Shown piece by piece: positions 12,331 through 19,845 of a DNA stretch of 19,845 bases. Position 1 is the first letter of the stretch. The number at the start of each line of letters is the position of its first letter. The position numbers and the translations under genes were made by a program. The stretch lies in assembly GCA_900549445.1 (NCBI GenBank), contig UROS01000024.1, positions 1 through 19,845 of the forward strand, read 5' to 3'. This stretch comes from an uncultured Porphyromonadaceae bacterium (GTDB lineage: Bacteria; Bacteroidota; Bacteroidia; Bacteroidales; Muribaculaceae). Below the pieces are notes generated by a model that was not told the DNA's origin, ran no database searches, and worked only from the letters and a program-made list of their open reading frames with translations.

Positions 12331-15300
12331 TTAGAATGCAAGGTTTATACCGAAGTTGAAGATGCGGGTCTTGGGATACCACCAGCAGTAGCCCATGGGG
12401 CGCTCGGGATCCATTCCTTTGGGAAGGTGGCTCCATGTAGCGACATTATAGGCGCTGAAGTAAACGCGGCATTTTGTGAGATAAGCCTTTGCGATGAGCT
12501 TTTCGGGGAGCGAGTAACCGAACTCGATGTTGCGCAGCGAGAAGTAGTCGCCGTTCTGAAGCCAGATGTCGCTCTGGTAGGAACCGTTCTCACGCGAGGA
12601 GTCCTCGGCGTTGAAAGTGTAGCTGATGCGGGGCCACTTGGCGTTGACATTGCGGGGATCCATGGGATCGTCGGTGTAGTAACCCCAGGCGTCGGTGACT
12701 GCGTGGGTGGCGTTGTTATGACCCCACTGCGAGAAGGTCATCGAAGGCGAGAGGAACACGGTACGGTTGAGGTAGGCGGTTCCCACTACGCGGAGGTCGA
12801 AGCCCATGTATTTTGCGCTGAGCGAGATCGAGGGGGTAAGGTCAGGGAGCATGGTGTAGCCGAAGGGCTCCATGTCGCGCGAATCGATCTGACGGTCGCC
12901 GTTGAGGTCGCGGAACACTGCGGTGCCGAGTTTCTGCTTGCCGCCCGAGAAGGTGTTATACGGATATTTCTCGGGGTGTGCCTGAGCGTCGGCCTGCGAA
13001 GTGGCGATGAGGTCGGGATCGGAAGCCCACTGCACGAAGCGGTAAGCATTCCAGCCGCCCACTGCGTCGCGGTTCTCTGATTCGTAGAGCGACTGCACGC
13101 TTTCATACTGACGGATGCGGTCGCCTGTGCGGCGCTGCCAGGGTACGGAGGGTTCCACCTCGTCCATTTCGGTCACTTTGTTGGTATTCCATGAAAGCAA
13201 GCCTTCGATGCTGTACTCAACGTTGCCGATCTTGTTCTGATGTCCGATGGTAAGCTCGATACCTTTCGATTCAACCTTACCGTAGGAGTCCTGGGCGTAG
13301 CTGATACCGATCATGGCAGGGATGGTGCTTCGTGTCACGAGCATGTTGGAACGCCATTCTTTCCATACGTCGAAGTTACCGTAGAGACGGTTGTTGAAGA
13401 AGCCCCAGTCGAGACCGAAGTTGAACATCTTGGAGATTTCCCACTTGCTGTTGGGGTTGCCTGCGCGATCCTCGCGGTATCCGGCAACGTTGGTTGCGTT
13501 GAAACCGAAGCTGTAGTCTCCGCCGGCAACGAAGGTTGACTGATAGGGATAGCGGCCTGCGCCGGTATCGCTCATACCTGTCTTACCGTAGGAAGCACGG
13601 ATCTTGAGGAGGTTGATCTGCGGATTGCGAAGCCAGGGTTCGTTGGAGAGCACCCAGCCTGCGCCGACGCTCCAGAAGGTATCCCAGCGGTTTTCGGGAT
13701 CGAAGTTGTCGTCACCCATATAGGAGAGGGTGCCGTTGAGGATGTAGCGGCCGTCGAAAATGTAGGTACCCATGGCGTTGTAGCTGAGGTAACGGTTGGA
13801 GGAGAGGTTGTACCATACGGCAGAATGAGGGCCTTTGTTGAGGCGCTTCTGATAGGAGCGGACAAAGGCGCGGGCATCCACGTGGTGCTTGCCGAAGTCG
13901 CGGTCATATTTCAGACCACCACGGAGGTTGAGGGTCCAGGAGTTGTCGCGTTCGTTCACGCTCGGGTTGGTGAGCTCCCGGTAGGTATAGGTCTGATTGT
14001 AGGTAAAATCCTCGGGACGGGTGACCGCCATGTTGGTCATGTCGTAAGTATAGGCGTTGAGCGAGTTGGTCTGAGTCGATTCGTAGCCGTCGTAAGCGTC
14101 GAACGAAACAACCACTTCAGCACCGAGGCCCTTTGTGATGGGGCTTAGGTCGCCGTTGAGAGTGAGGGTCGAGTAGAGCTGGCGGCGACGGTTCTTTTCC
14201 TGACCTGAAGCACCGAGCTGCAGGAGCGGGTTGACGGTACCGGTGCCGCTTTCGGAGAAGATCTGGCCGTTGGGGGTGTAGACAGGGTGCATGGGGTCAG
14301 CCTCGACAGCACCGAAGGTGGTGAGGTTGAACACACTTGCGGTAGGCTGCACGATGTTGTCGATACGGCCGCCGAGGTCAAGACCTACACGGAGATACTT
14401 GTTGACATTGATGTCGAGGTTGCTCCGGAGGTTCCAGCGGTTGAGCACGTGCTGGGTGTTGAAGCGGTCGTTCATGCTCGTGCCCTCGCTGCTCCACATA
14501 CCTTCCTGACGGAGATAGGAGAACGAAACGTAGTAGCGGGCGCGGTTATTACCGCCTGAGATCTGAAGATTGGTCTTATAGACAGGGGCAGTGTCGCGGT
14601 AGAGAACGTCGAACCAGTTGGTGTTGAAGTAGCGGTAACGATCCATACCGTCGAGGGTCTCGCCGTTGGTTACGCGGCGGTATTTCTCGATCTGCTCCTC
14701 GGTGTAGAGGGGGTCGTTGCCGTCGAGGTAACGCGCGCGGTTACGGGTAAGGGCGATATTATAGGAATTCTGGTTCTCGACAGTGTTCGTAAGCTGCTGC
14801 CAGCCGATTTCCTGAGTGAGTTCCACGCTGGTCTTTCCGGCACGGCCACGCTTGGTGGTGACGAGCACAACGCCGTTGGCACCGCGCATACCGTAGATGG
14901 CGGTAGCGGCGGCATCCTTGAGGATGGTCACGGTTTCGATGGGGAAAGCGTCGAGGAACGAGATGTCGCGTTCCACATTGTCGACGATAAAGATGGGGTT
15001 ACGTGCGGAGGAGTTGAGCGTGCGGAGACCGCGGATGTAGAGCTTGGTCTCGCCCCAGCCCGGCTCGGTGGAAGCCTCGTAGGTCTGCACGCCGGTAAGG
15101 GTGGAGTTGAAGGCATTCTGGAGCACCGTGATAGGATAGCGCTGGAGTTCTTCGCCGGTAACAGTAGAGGTGGCCTGAACGCTGTTGCGGACCGGCACCT
15201 GGTTGAATGCCACGTCCATTACATGGCTGTAAGGATCCTTGTCGGGGTCGAGGGTGATTACGAGCACCTTATCGATGTCCTCGACGGGAACGATAGTGGA

Positions 15301-15567
15301 GTGATAGCCGAGGCAAGCGGCGTTGACCTCGTCTTCAGCCATGGCGCCTGCGAGGGTGAAGAAACCGTCGGCGTCAGTGATGACAATTTTGCTCTGTTCG
15401 GCAAGATTGACAACCGCACCCGGGATAGGCTCGCCCTCGGGGTCGACCACCCGACCTTTCACTTCGCGCTCGCCGGCAGCCCAGAGGCTGAGCGAACAGC
15501 AAGTGAGGAGCGACGCTGCGAGTGCGCGTCTGCCCGATGCTGAGAAATGATTTATGATTGTGTTCAT
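12331..15567 (-). CDS. SusC/RagA family TonB-dependent transporter (pair 1)
   Basis: This 1078-residue outer-membrane barrel imports SusD-bound oligosaccharides using TonB energy. In order: signal peptide (residues 1-31, ending LWAAG), a CarboxypepD_reg-like beta-sandwich (about 35-108, VKGRVVDPEGEPIPGA), the plug (about 128-241, with YIRGLRTLN and the SusC hallmark MRGANGVVLVTTKRG at 227-241), then the 22-strand barrel ending NFGINLAF. A loop DLNGDRQIDSRD (12874-12909) resembles a partly degenerate Ca-binding loop. The ATG at 15567 is chosen because a good signal peptide starts there; the alternative at 15597 is a TTG. It starts 61 bp after the previous SusD stop, with no clear TAnnTTTG motif between, so it is probably in the same transcript. 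SusD follows by 13 bp. Confidence 0.96.
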   Translation of the reverse strand: MNTIINHFSASGRRALAASLLTCCSLSLWAAGEREVKGRVVDPEGEPIPGAVVNLAEQSKIVITDADGFFTLAGAMAEDEVNAACLGYHSTIVPVEDIDKVLVITLDPDKDPYSHVMDVAFNQVPVRNSVQATSTVTGEELQRYPITVLQNAFNSTLTGVQTYEASTEPGWGETKLYIRGLRTLNSSARNPIFIVDNVERDISFLDAFPIETVTILKDAAATAIYGMRGANGVVLVTTKRGRAGKTSVELTQEIGWQQLTNTVENQNSYNIALTRNRARYLDGNDPLYTEEQIEKYRRVTNGETLDGMDRYRYFNTNWFDVLYRDTAPVYKTNLQISGGNNRARYYVSFSYLRQEGMWSSEGTSMNDRFNTQHVLNRWNLRSNLDINVNKYLRVGLDLGGRIDNIVQPTASVFNLTTFGAVEADPMHPVYTPNGQIFSESGTGTVNPLLQLGASGQEKNRRRQLYSTLTLNGDLSPITKGLGAEVVVSFDAYDGYESTQTNSLNAYTYDMTNMAVTRPEDFTYNQTYTYRELTNPSVNERDNSWTLNLRGGLKYDRDFGKHHVDARAFVRSYQKRLNKGPHSAVWYNLSSNRYLSYNAMGTYIFDGRYILNGTLSYMGDDNFDPENRWDTFWSVGAGWVLSNEPWLRNPQINLLKIRASYGKTGMSDTGAGRYPYQSTFVAGGDYSFGFNATNVAGYREDRAGNPNSKWEISKMFNFGLDWGFFNNRLYGNFDVWKEWRSNMLVTRSTIPAMIGISYAQDSYGKVESKGIELTIGHQNKIGNVEYSIEGLLSWNTNKVTEMDEVEPSVPWQRRTGDRIRQYESVQSLYESENRDAVGGWNAYRFVQWASDPDLIATSQADAQAHPEKYPYNTFSGGKQKLGTAVFRDLNGDRQIDSRDMEPFGYTMLPDLTPSISLSAKYMGFDLRVVGTAYLNRTVFLSPSMTFSQWGHNNATHAVTDAWGYYTDDPMDPRNVNAKWPRISYTFNAEDSSRENGSYQSDIWLQNGDYFSLRNIEFGYSLPEKLIAKAYLTKCRVYFSAYNVATWSHLPKGMDPERPMGYCWWYPKTRIFNFGINLAF

Positions 15568-15628
15568 AATTGGTTCTTTGGGATGATTTAGTAGCAACTC
15601 AAAAGGAGTAAGTTACAAAGGCTGAAGA

Positions 15629-17392
15629 TCACCAGCCGGGGTTATTTTCGATTTCGGTTTTCCATACCTCTGTCTCGGGAATGGGATAGAGATACATCTT
15701 CTGTTCAAACACACGGGACTGGGCAACCTTGCGGGTCACGTTGCCGGCAGCGTCGACATTCACGCCATAGATGGGTCGAGAAAGGGCCTCGACGGCGCAG
15801 TTCCAGCGGCGCACGTCCCAGGGACGGTGCTCCTCGAAGGCGAATTCAACGGTACGCTCCTTATGGATGAAGTTGCGCATGGCGTCCTTGCCGCTGAGGT
15901 CAGCGCGGTCAGCCACATTTCCGGTTATACCGGCGCGGTGGCGTACGCGGTCAAGCATGTCGTAAACGTCGGCGCAGGGACCCTGCACCTCGTTGAGAGC
16001 CTCGGCATAGTTGAGAAGAATCTCGGCGTAGCGCATGATGGTCCACAGGCGGTAAGCCGAACCGGAGTGGTTGGAGGCAAGAATCGAAGCGGGAATATAC
16101 TTGCGCATATAGTAACCGGTAGGCGTTGCGTTGGCGTTGCCGGTAGGATTGTCGGCCATGCCGGGACGCACGTCGATTGTGGAGCCGGGACGCATGGTGC
16201 CCCACTGACGGCCCTGATAGAGGACGGTGCCGTTGAGACGGGGATCGCGGTTCTGCCACATATTCGCGTCGGAATAGCCGCTGGCAGCGTTGACCGAAGG
16301 AGTGCCGTTGGTGTAGACAGGGGCACCGGTCACGTCGTAGGCGGTGAAGGGAGCGGAACCGTCGATCATGTCGTACATGTCCACGAGGTTCTGCGAGGGG
16401 CAGTTGCCGCCGTTTCCGCCTTCACCCACGGGAGTATCCTGCATGATGCCGGCCCAGCCGATCTGCACGTCGTTGCGGAAGAAGATGGTCTCCTTGTTGG
16501 AACCGTTATACATGGTGCGGAGCACTGCGTTGCCGTAGTTTTCGGCGGGATCCACGTTGGGTTCGCTGAAGAGTTCGAAATTATGACCGTAGTCGTCGAT
16601 AAACGATTTTGCCATGTCGGCTGCCTGCTTCCAGGTGATGCCTGATTCTGCCGAATAGCGGGGGGAGGCCATATAGAGCATGATGCGGCTCTGAAGGGCG
16701 CGGGCAACGGGCTGGCCGAGACGGCCGCCGTTGGAAGCGGTATAGACATCCTCGTAAGGCTTGAGGTCAGGCTCGGCTTCTTTCAGTTCCTTGAGAATGA
16801 AGTCGACCACGTATTCCTTAACGGTGGGACGCTTCACGTAGGGAGTAATCATATCCTGGCTCGGGTCGAGCACTTCGGTAATGATGGGGAGCGGCCCGAA
16901 ACGAAGGAAGAGTTCCCAGTAGAACCAGGCGCGGAAGGTGCGGGCTTCGGCACGCATTGTAGCGCGCTCGGCCTTGTTGGCTTCCTCGCTCAGAGTGATG
17001 CTGTAAGGCACTTTGTCCATGTCGTTGAGCACGCGGTTGCACTTGCGGATGCCGCGGTAGCGCGACTCGTATACGCTAACGAGCTCAGCGTCGCCGAGAG
17101 AGCCGTAGTAGTTGCCGATATTGAAAGTGGTGAGAGTGCCGCCGGTAGCAAACGAGGTCTGCGAGAGGTCGGTTGCCGCATCAAGCCATGAGCCGTTGAT
17201 GCGGTTGGCGCCGTGCAGAAGGAAATTGTAGGTATCGGTGTGAAAATCCTCGAACATTTCCCAGTCTGCGTAGGTTTTGTTCTCATCAAGCTCATTGGAG
17301 GGCTGCTTGTCGAGGTAGTCGCTGCACCCGGTGAGGATGACAGCGGCGCCTAACACGGCGGTCGAAATAGTATGCTGGATAAACTTTTTCAT
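15629..17392 (-). CDS. SusD/RagB family glycan-binding lipoprotein (pair 2)
   Basis: This 587-residue SusD-like lipoprotein is the partner of the truncated SusC that precedes it by 9 bp. The signal peptide ends LTGC with Cys23, followed by SDYLDKQPSNELDE, the common SusD mature start. Core motifs include MRYAEILLNYAEALNE, then ERTVEFAFEEHRPWDVRRWN, and the protein ends YLYPIPETEVWKTEIENNPGW, matching the family's usual PIP...NPGW tail. The ATG at 17392 gives a complete signal peptide. It is only distantly similar to the pair 1 SusD, suggesting that the two pairs bind different glycans or different chain lengths. The binding residues cannot be identified by eye. Confidence 0.95.
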   Translation of the reverse strand: MKKFIQHTISTAVLGAAVILTGCSDYLDKQPSNELDENKTYADWEMFEDFHTDTYNFLLHGANRINGSWLDAATDLSQTSFATGGTLTTFNIGNYYGSLGDAELVSVYESRYRGIRKCNRVLNDMDKVPYSITLSEEANKAERATMRAEARTFRAWFYWELFLRFGPLPIITEVLDPSQDMITPYVKRPTVKEYVVDFILKELKEAEPDLKPYEDVYTASNGGRLGQPVARALQSRIMLYMASPRYSAESGITWKQAADMAKSFIDDYGHNFELFSEPNVDPAENYGNAVLRTMYNGSNKETIFFRNDVQIGWAGIMQDTPVGEGGNGGNCPSQNLVDMYDMIDGSAPFTAYDVTGAPVYTNGTPSVNAASGYSDANMWQNRDPRLNGTVLYQGRQWGTMRPGSTIDVRPGMADNPTGNANATPTGYYMRKYIPASILASNHSGSAYRLWTIMRYAEILLNYAEALNEVQGPCADVYDMLDRVRHRAGITGNVADRADLSGKDAMRNFIHKERTVEFAFEEHRPWDVRRWNCAVEALSRPIYGVNVDAAGNVTRKVAQSRVFEQKMYLYPIPETEVWKTEIENNPGW

Positions 17393-17401
17393 GATAATAG
17401 C

Positions 17402-19845
17402 TTAAAATTGAATGTTGACGCCGAAGTTTACAGTCTTGCAGATGGGATACTTGTTGGAACCGTTGTTCTCGGGGTCGGTAAGATCATCGAGGTGATCCCA
17501 GGTGATGAGGTTGTTGGCGTTGACGTAGAAACGACACTGCGACATCCATACGTGTTTGATCCACTTTTCGGGGAGCATGTAGGAGAGTTCGATGTTTTTC
17601 AGACGCACGAACGAGCCGTTCTTGAGGAAGAAGGAGTTCTGGCGCTGGTTGTGGTTGCCGTAGCTGTCGTAGTGGAGGAGAGGATAGGTGGCCTGAGCGA
17701 GGTTCTGCTGCTCGGAGAGTGCGGGATTCCAGCGGCCGAGGTGGTGCTGCTTCACCTTGCCGCCCCCTACGAAGGCATACATGGCCTCGGCGTCGTAGTA
17801 ACGGCTCACGTGGTCAACGCCCTGGAACATCACGCTGAAGCCGATGCCCTTCCAGTTGGCGCCCAGAGAGAGAGCGAAGGTGTTTTCGGGGAGGTCGCTG
17901 AGACCGATTGCAGTCTCGTCGCGTTCGTCGATGAAGCCGTCGCCGTTCATGTCGCGGTACTTGAGGTCGCCCACTTTCACGTCGCCGAATGTCGAGCGGG
18001 GGAAGTTGGGGTCGGCAAGGTCAGCGGCAGTCACGAAGCCGTCGGCTATCAGGCCGAAGTACTGGCCGATGGCATGACCTTCGCGCTTGCGGTAAGCGGT
18101 TTTGCCTGCAGGCTCGTCCATGGCGGTAATTTTGTTCTTTGCGTGGGCGAAGGTACCGGTGACGTTGTAGTTGAAGTCACGGCCTACGGTTCCGTTGTAG
18201 GTAAGTTCGATTTCAAAACCCTTGTTGGTGGTCTTTCCGAGGTTACCGGCAGCGGAGGTTACGCCGAACCAGAGCGGACGGGTCTGATATTCGGTAAGAA
18301 TGTCGTTGCGCTTCTCGTAGAAGTAGTCGAAATTACCGGTGAGGGCGCCGTTGAAGAAGCCGAACTCGAGACCTGCGTTGTACTTGTGGGCACGTTCCCA
18401 GGTCACACCGTAGTTGGGGTACTGCTGCTCGAAGATGCCGCCCTGACCGCTGGTGCCGAAGTAATAGTCGTTGGTAAGCTGCGACCACTTCTGCTCGTAG
18501 AGGAATCGCTGGTCGACACCGTTGATGCGATAGATATCGTTACCTACCTGACCGTAGGATGCGCGGATTTTCAGGTTGGAGAGCCACTCGCGGGTGGATT
18601 CCATGAATTTTTCCTGCGAAATGCGCCAGCCTGCGGAGAAGGAGGGGAAGAAGCCGAAGCGCTTGCCTTTCTGGAAGTTTTCAGAGCCGTTGTAGCCGGC
18701 GTTGAACTCGGCGAGATAGCGGCCGTCGTATCCGTAGGTGACACGGCCTACAACGCCCTGATAGCGGCGTGCGAGATCTGAGTTGTAGCGGCGGTCGTTC
18801 TGCATGTAGAGAAGCATTGCCGTCACGTCGTGCTTGCCGAAGGTGCGGCGGTAGTTGACCTGACCTTCTATATAGAGCTTATAGTCGGTGAAGTGGTCGG
18901 CCGATGCGGCGAGCTGGCCGTCGGTGTTGAACTTATTGTAAGCGTCGATGCTCTCGTAGTTGTCGCGGTCGTTGAGCTCGTAGGTGGCAAAAGTCTTGCT
19001 GTAGAGGTTGCGGTGATAGTTCTCGTAGTCGAACGAGGCCATTGCGCGCACCGAGAGACCGGGGGTGATGAAGTCGAGCTTGTACTCACCTATGAGGTTG
19101 GTCTCGTTGATGGTGTTGTTGCCCTTGTAGTAACCGCCTTCGGCCAGGGTGGCGTAGACGTTCTGCTGATACTGCGACGAACCGCCGTAGAGAGTCTTCA
19201 TCTCATCGCCGTTCTGCACCTGGTAAGCCACGGGGAAAATCCATCCGGGAGTGTGGTTGAGCTGATAGAACACGTTGGAATAGTTTGCAGTCTCGCTGGA
19301 GTTGGGGCCGCGGCGCTCCTCGAAGCGGGTGCCGAAGTTCACCGACACGGTGAAGTCCTTGTTGAGGAAGAAGTCGGCGTTGGCGCGGAAGCCGTAGCGG
19401 CGGTAGCTCTGCGAGGAGCTGTTGCCGTAGGGGTCGTTGGAGAGGTTCTTGAAGAGCGACTCCTGGTTGTAATACTCGAGCGAAGCGTAGTAGCGCATGC
19501 GGCGTGTGCCGCCGCGCACGTTGGCGTTGTAGCGCTGGGCGGGAGCGGAGGAGCGGAGGATTTCGTCGTACCAGTCAACGTTGGGATAGAGAAGAGCCTC
19601 TACGCCCGAAAGCTGGCCGGCCGATGCACGGCGGTACATGTCGATGTCGGCCTGCGAGTACTGCGAGGGCAGTCCGTCGTTGGCGAGCGCCTCCTCCAGG
19701 AGAGTCACGCTGTCGTAGGAGTTGAGATAGGTGTCCTTGCGGGTGGGAGTCTGCCACTGCCAGTTGGCGGTGAGCGAAACCACCGGACGCTGCTCTTTGC
19801 CTCGCTTGGTGGTGATGAGCATTACGCCGTTTGCACCGCGCACAC
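17402..19845 (-). CDS. SusC/RagA family TonB-dependent transporter (pair 2), 5' end cut by window
   Basis: Only the C-terminal 813 or so residues are in the window; the start, signal peptide, N-terminal beta-sandwich and most of the plug lie beyond 19845. The visible sequence opens at the SusC hallmark VRGANGVMLITTKRG, the end of the plug, and continues through the barrel to NFGVNIQF. By analogy with the pair 1 transporter about 230 residues are missing. A canonical EF-hand-like loop DMNGDGFIDERD is encoded at 17918-17953. It precedes its SusD by 9 bp. As the first visible gene of the PUL, its promoter and any regulator should lie beyond the window edge. There is no frameshift or internal stop, so the truncation is only an edge effect. 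Confidence 0.95.
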   Translation of the reverse strand, partial: VRGANGVMLITTKRGKEQRPVVSLTANWQWQTPTRKDTYLNSYDSVTLLEEALANDGLPSQYSQADIDMYRRASAGQLSGVEALLYPNVDWYDEILRSSAPAQRYNANVRGGTRRMRYYASLEYYNQESLFKNLSNDPYGNSSSQSYRRYGFRANADFFLNKDFTVSVNFGTRFEERRGPNSSETANYSNVFYQLNHTPGWIFPVAYQVQNGDEMKTLYGGSSQYQQNVYATLAEGGYYKGNNTINETNLIGEYKLDFITPGLSVRAMASFDYENYHRNLYSKTFATYELNDRDNYESIDAYNKFNTDGQLAASADHFTDYKLYIEGQVNYRRTFGKHDVTAMLLYMQNDRRYNSDLARRYQGVVGRVTYGYDGRYLAEFNAGYNGSENFQKGKRFGFFPSFSAGWRISQEKFMESTREWLSNLKIRASYGQVGNDIYRINGVDQRFLYEQKWSQLTNDYYFGTSGQGGIFEQQYPNYGVTWERAHKYNAGLEFGFFNGALTGNFDYFYEKRNDILTEYQTRPLWFGVTSAAGNLGKTTNKGFEIELTYNGTVGRDFNYNVTGTFAHAKNKITAMDEPAGKTAYRKREGHAIGQYFGLIADGFVTAADLADPNFPRSTFGDVKVGDLKYRDMNGDGFIDERDETAIGLSDLPENTFALSLGANWKGIGFSVMFQGVDHVSRYYDAEAMYAFVGGGKVKQHHLGRWNPALSEQQNLAQATYPLLHYDSYGNHNQRQNSFFLKNGSFVRLKNIELSYMLPEKWIKHVWMSQCRFYVNANNLITWDHLDDLTDPENNGSNKYPICKTVNFGVNIQF

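Noticed and set aside
15568..15628. Possible separate promoter before the pair 1 SusC
   Set aside because: The minus strand has a TTTG, but the segment at -7 spacing (TACTAAAT) does not match TAnnTTTG. The 61-bp gap is compatible with one continuous transcript.
17372..18781. A 469-codon open frame on the plus strand opposite the pair 2 SusC
   Set aside because: It is antisense to a clear SusC barrel and the start of the SusD. Its protein is Val/Gly/Glu-rich without domains, as expected from the codon bias of the real gene.

Overview
This window looks like a chromosomal segment from a gut-type Bacteroidota, most likely order Bacteroidales and perhaps Muribaculaceae; the family-level call is inference. 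The support is two SusC/SusD pairs, a DUF4293 membrane protein, lipoproteins with Bacteroidota-style signals, and upstream regions that lack Shine-Dalgarno sequences but carry the Bacteroidota -7 motif TAnnTTTG (676-683, 4237-4244). No rRNA, tRNA, CRISPR array, transposase or integrase was seen.

Region 1 (1-7024) holds mostly housekeeping and small accessory genes. A run of short hairpins (9-127) precedes a DUF488/YeaO-like gene on the minus strand. Divergent from it is a plus-strand cluster, greA - HIT-family hydrolase - ferritin, with a well-formed promoter at 652-683 and a strong terminator at 2240-2282. A CE2-type SGNH esterase lipoprotein follows. It converges on surE, and the two stop codons lie in the two outer ends of a 33-bp dyad built from four 9-bp TAGCTA repeats. 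Divergent from surE is a tightly overlapping trio: DUF4293 membrane protein, an unrecognised 163-residue protein, and a U32 protein resembling the RNA hydroxylation factor RlhA. Their reading frames overlap by 1 and 8 bases, so they are probably translationally coupled.

Region 2 (7031-19845) is all minus strand. In transcription order it reads: a SusC-like transporter truncated by the window edge, its SusD partner, a second SusC-like transporter and SusD partner, a GH43 lipoprotein resembling endo-arabinanases, and then, after a 190-bp gap with hairpins, a DcaP-like outer-membrane porin. The first five genes form a polysaccharide utilisation locus (PUL). The surface lipoprotein enzyme would cut the glycan, the SusD proteins would capture oligosaccharides, and the SusC channels would import them using TonB. 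The substrate is probably arabinan or an arabinose-containing pectin side chain; this rests on the GH43 alone. No PUL regulator or exo-acting arabinofuranosidase is visible, so the locus probably continues past 19845.

No clearly unprecedented system is visible. The items most worth checking are the unknown protein coupled to the U32 gene, the symmetric stop-codon dyad at 3374-3406, and the two tandem SusCD pairs served by a single visible enzyme.
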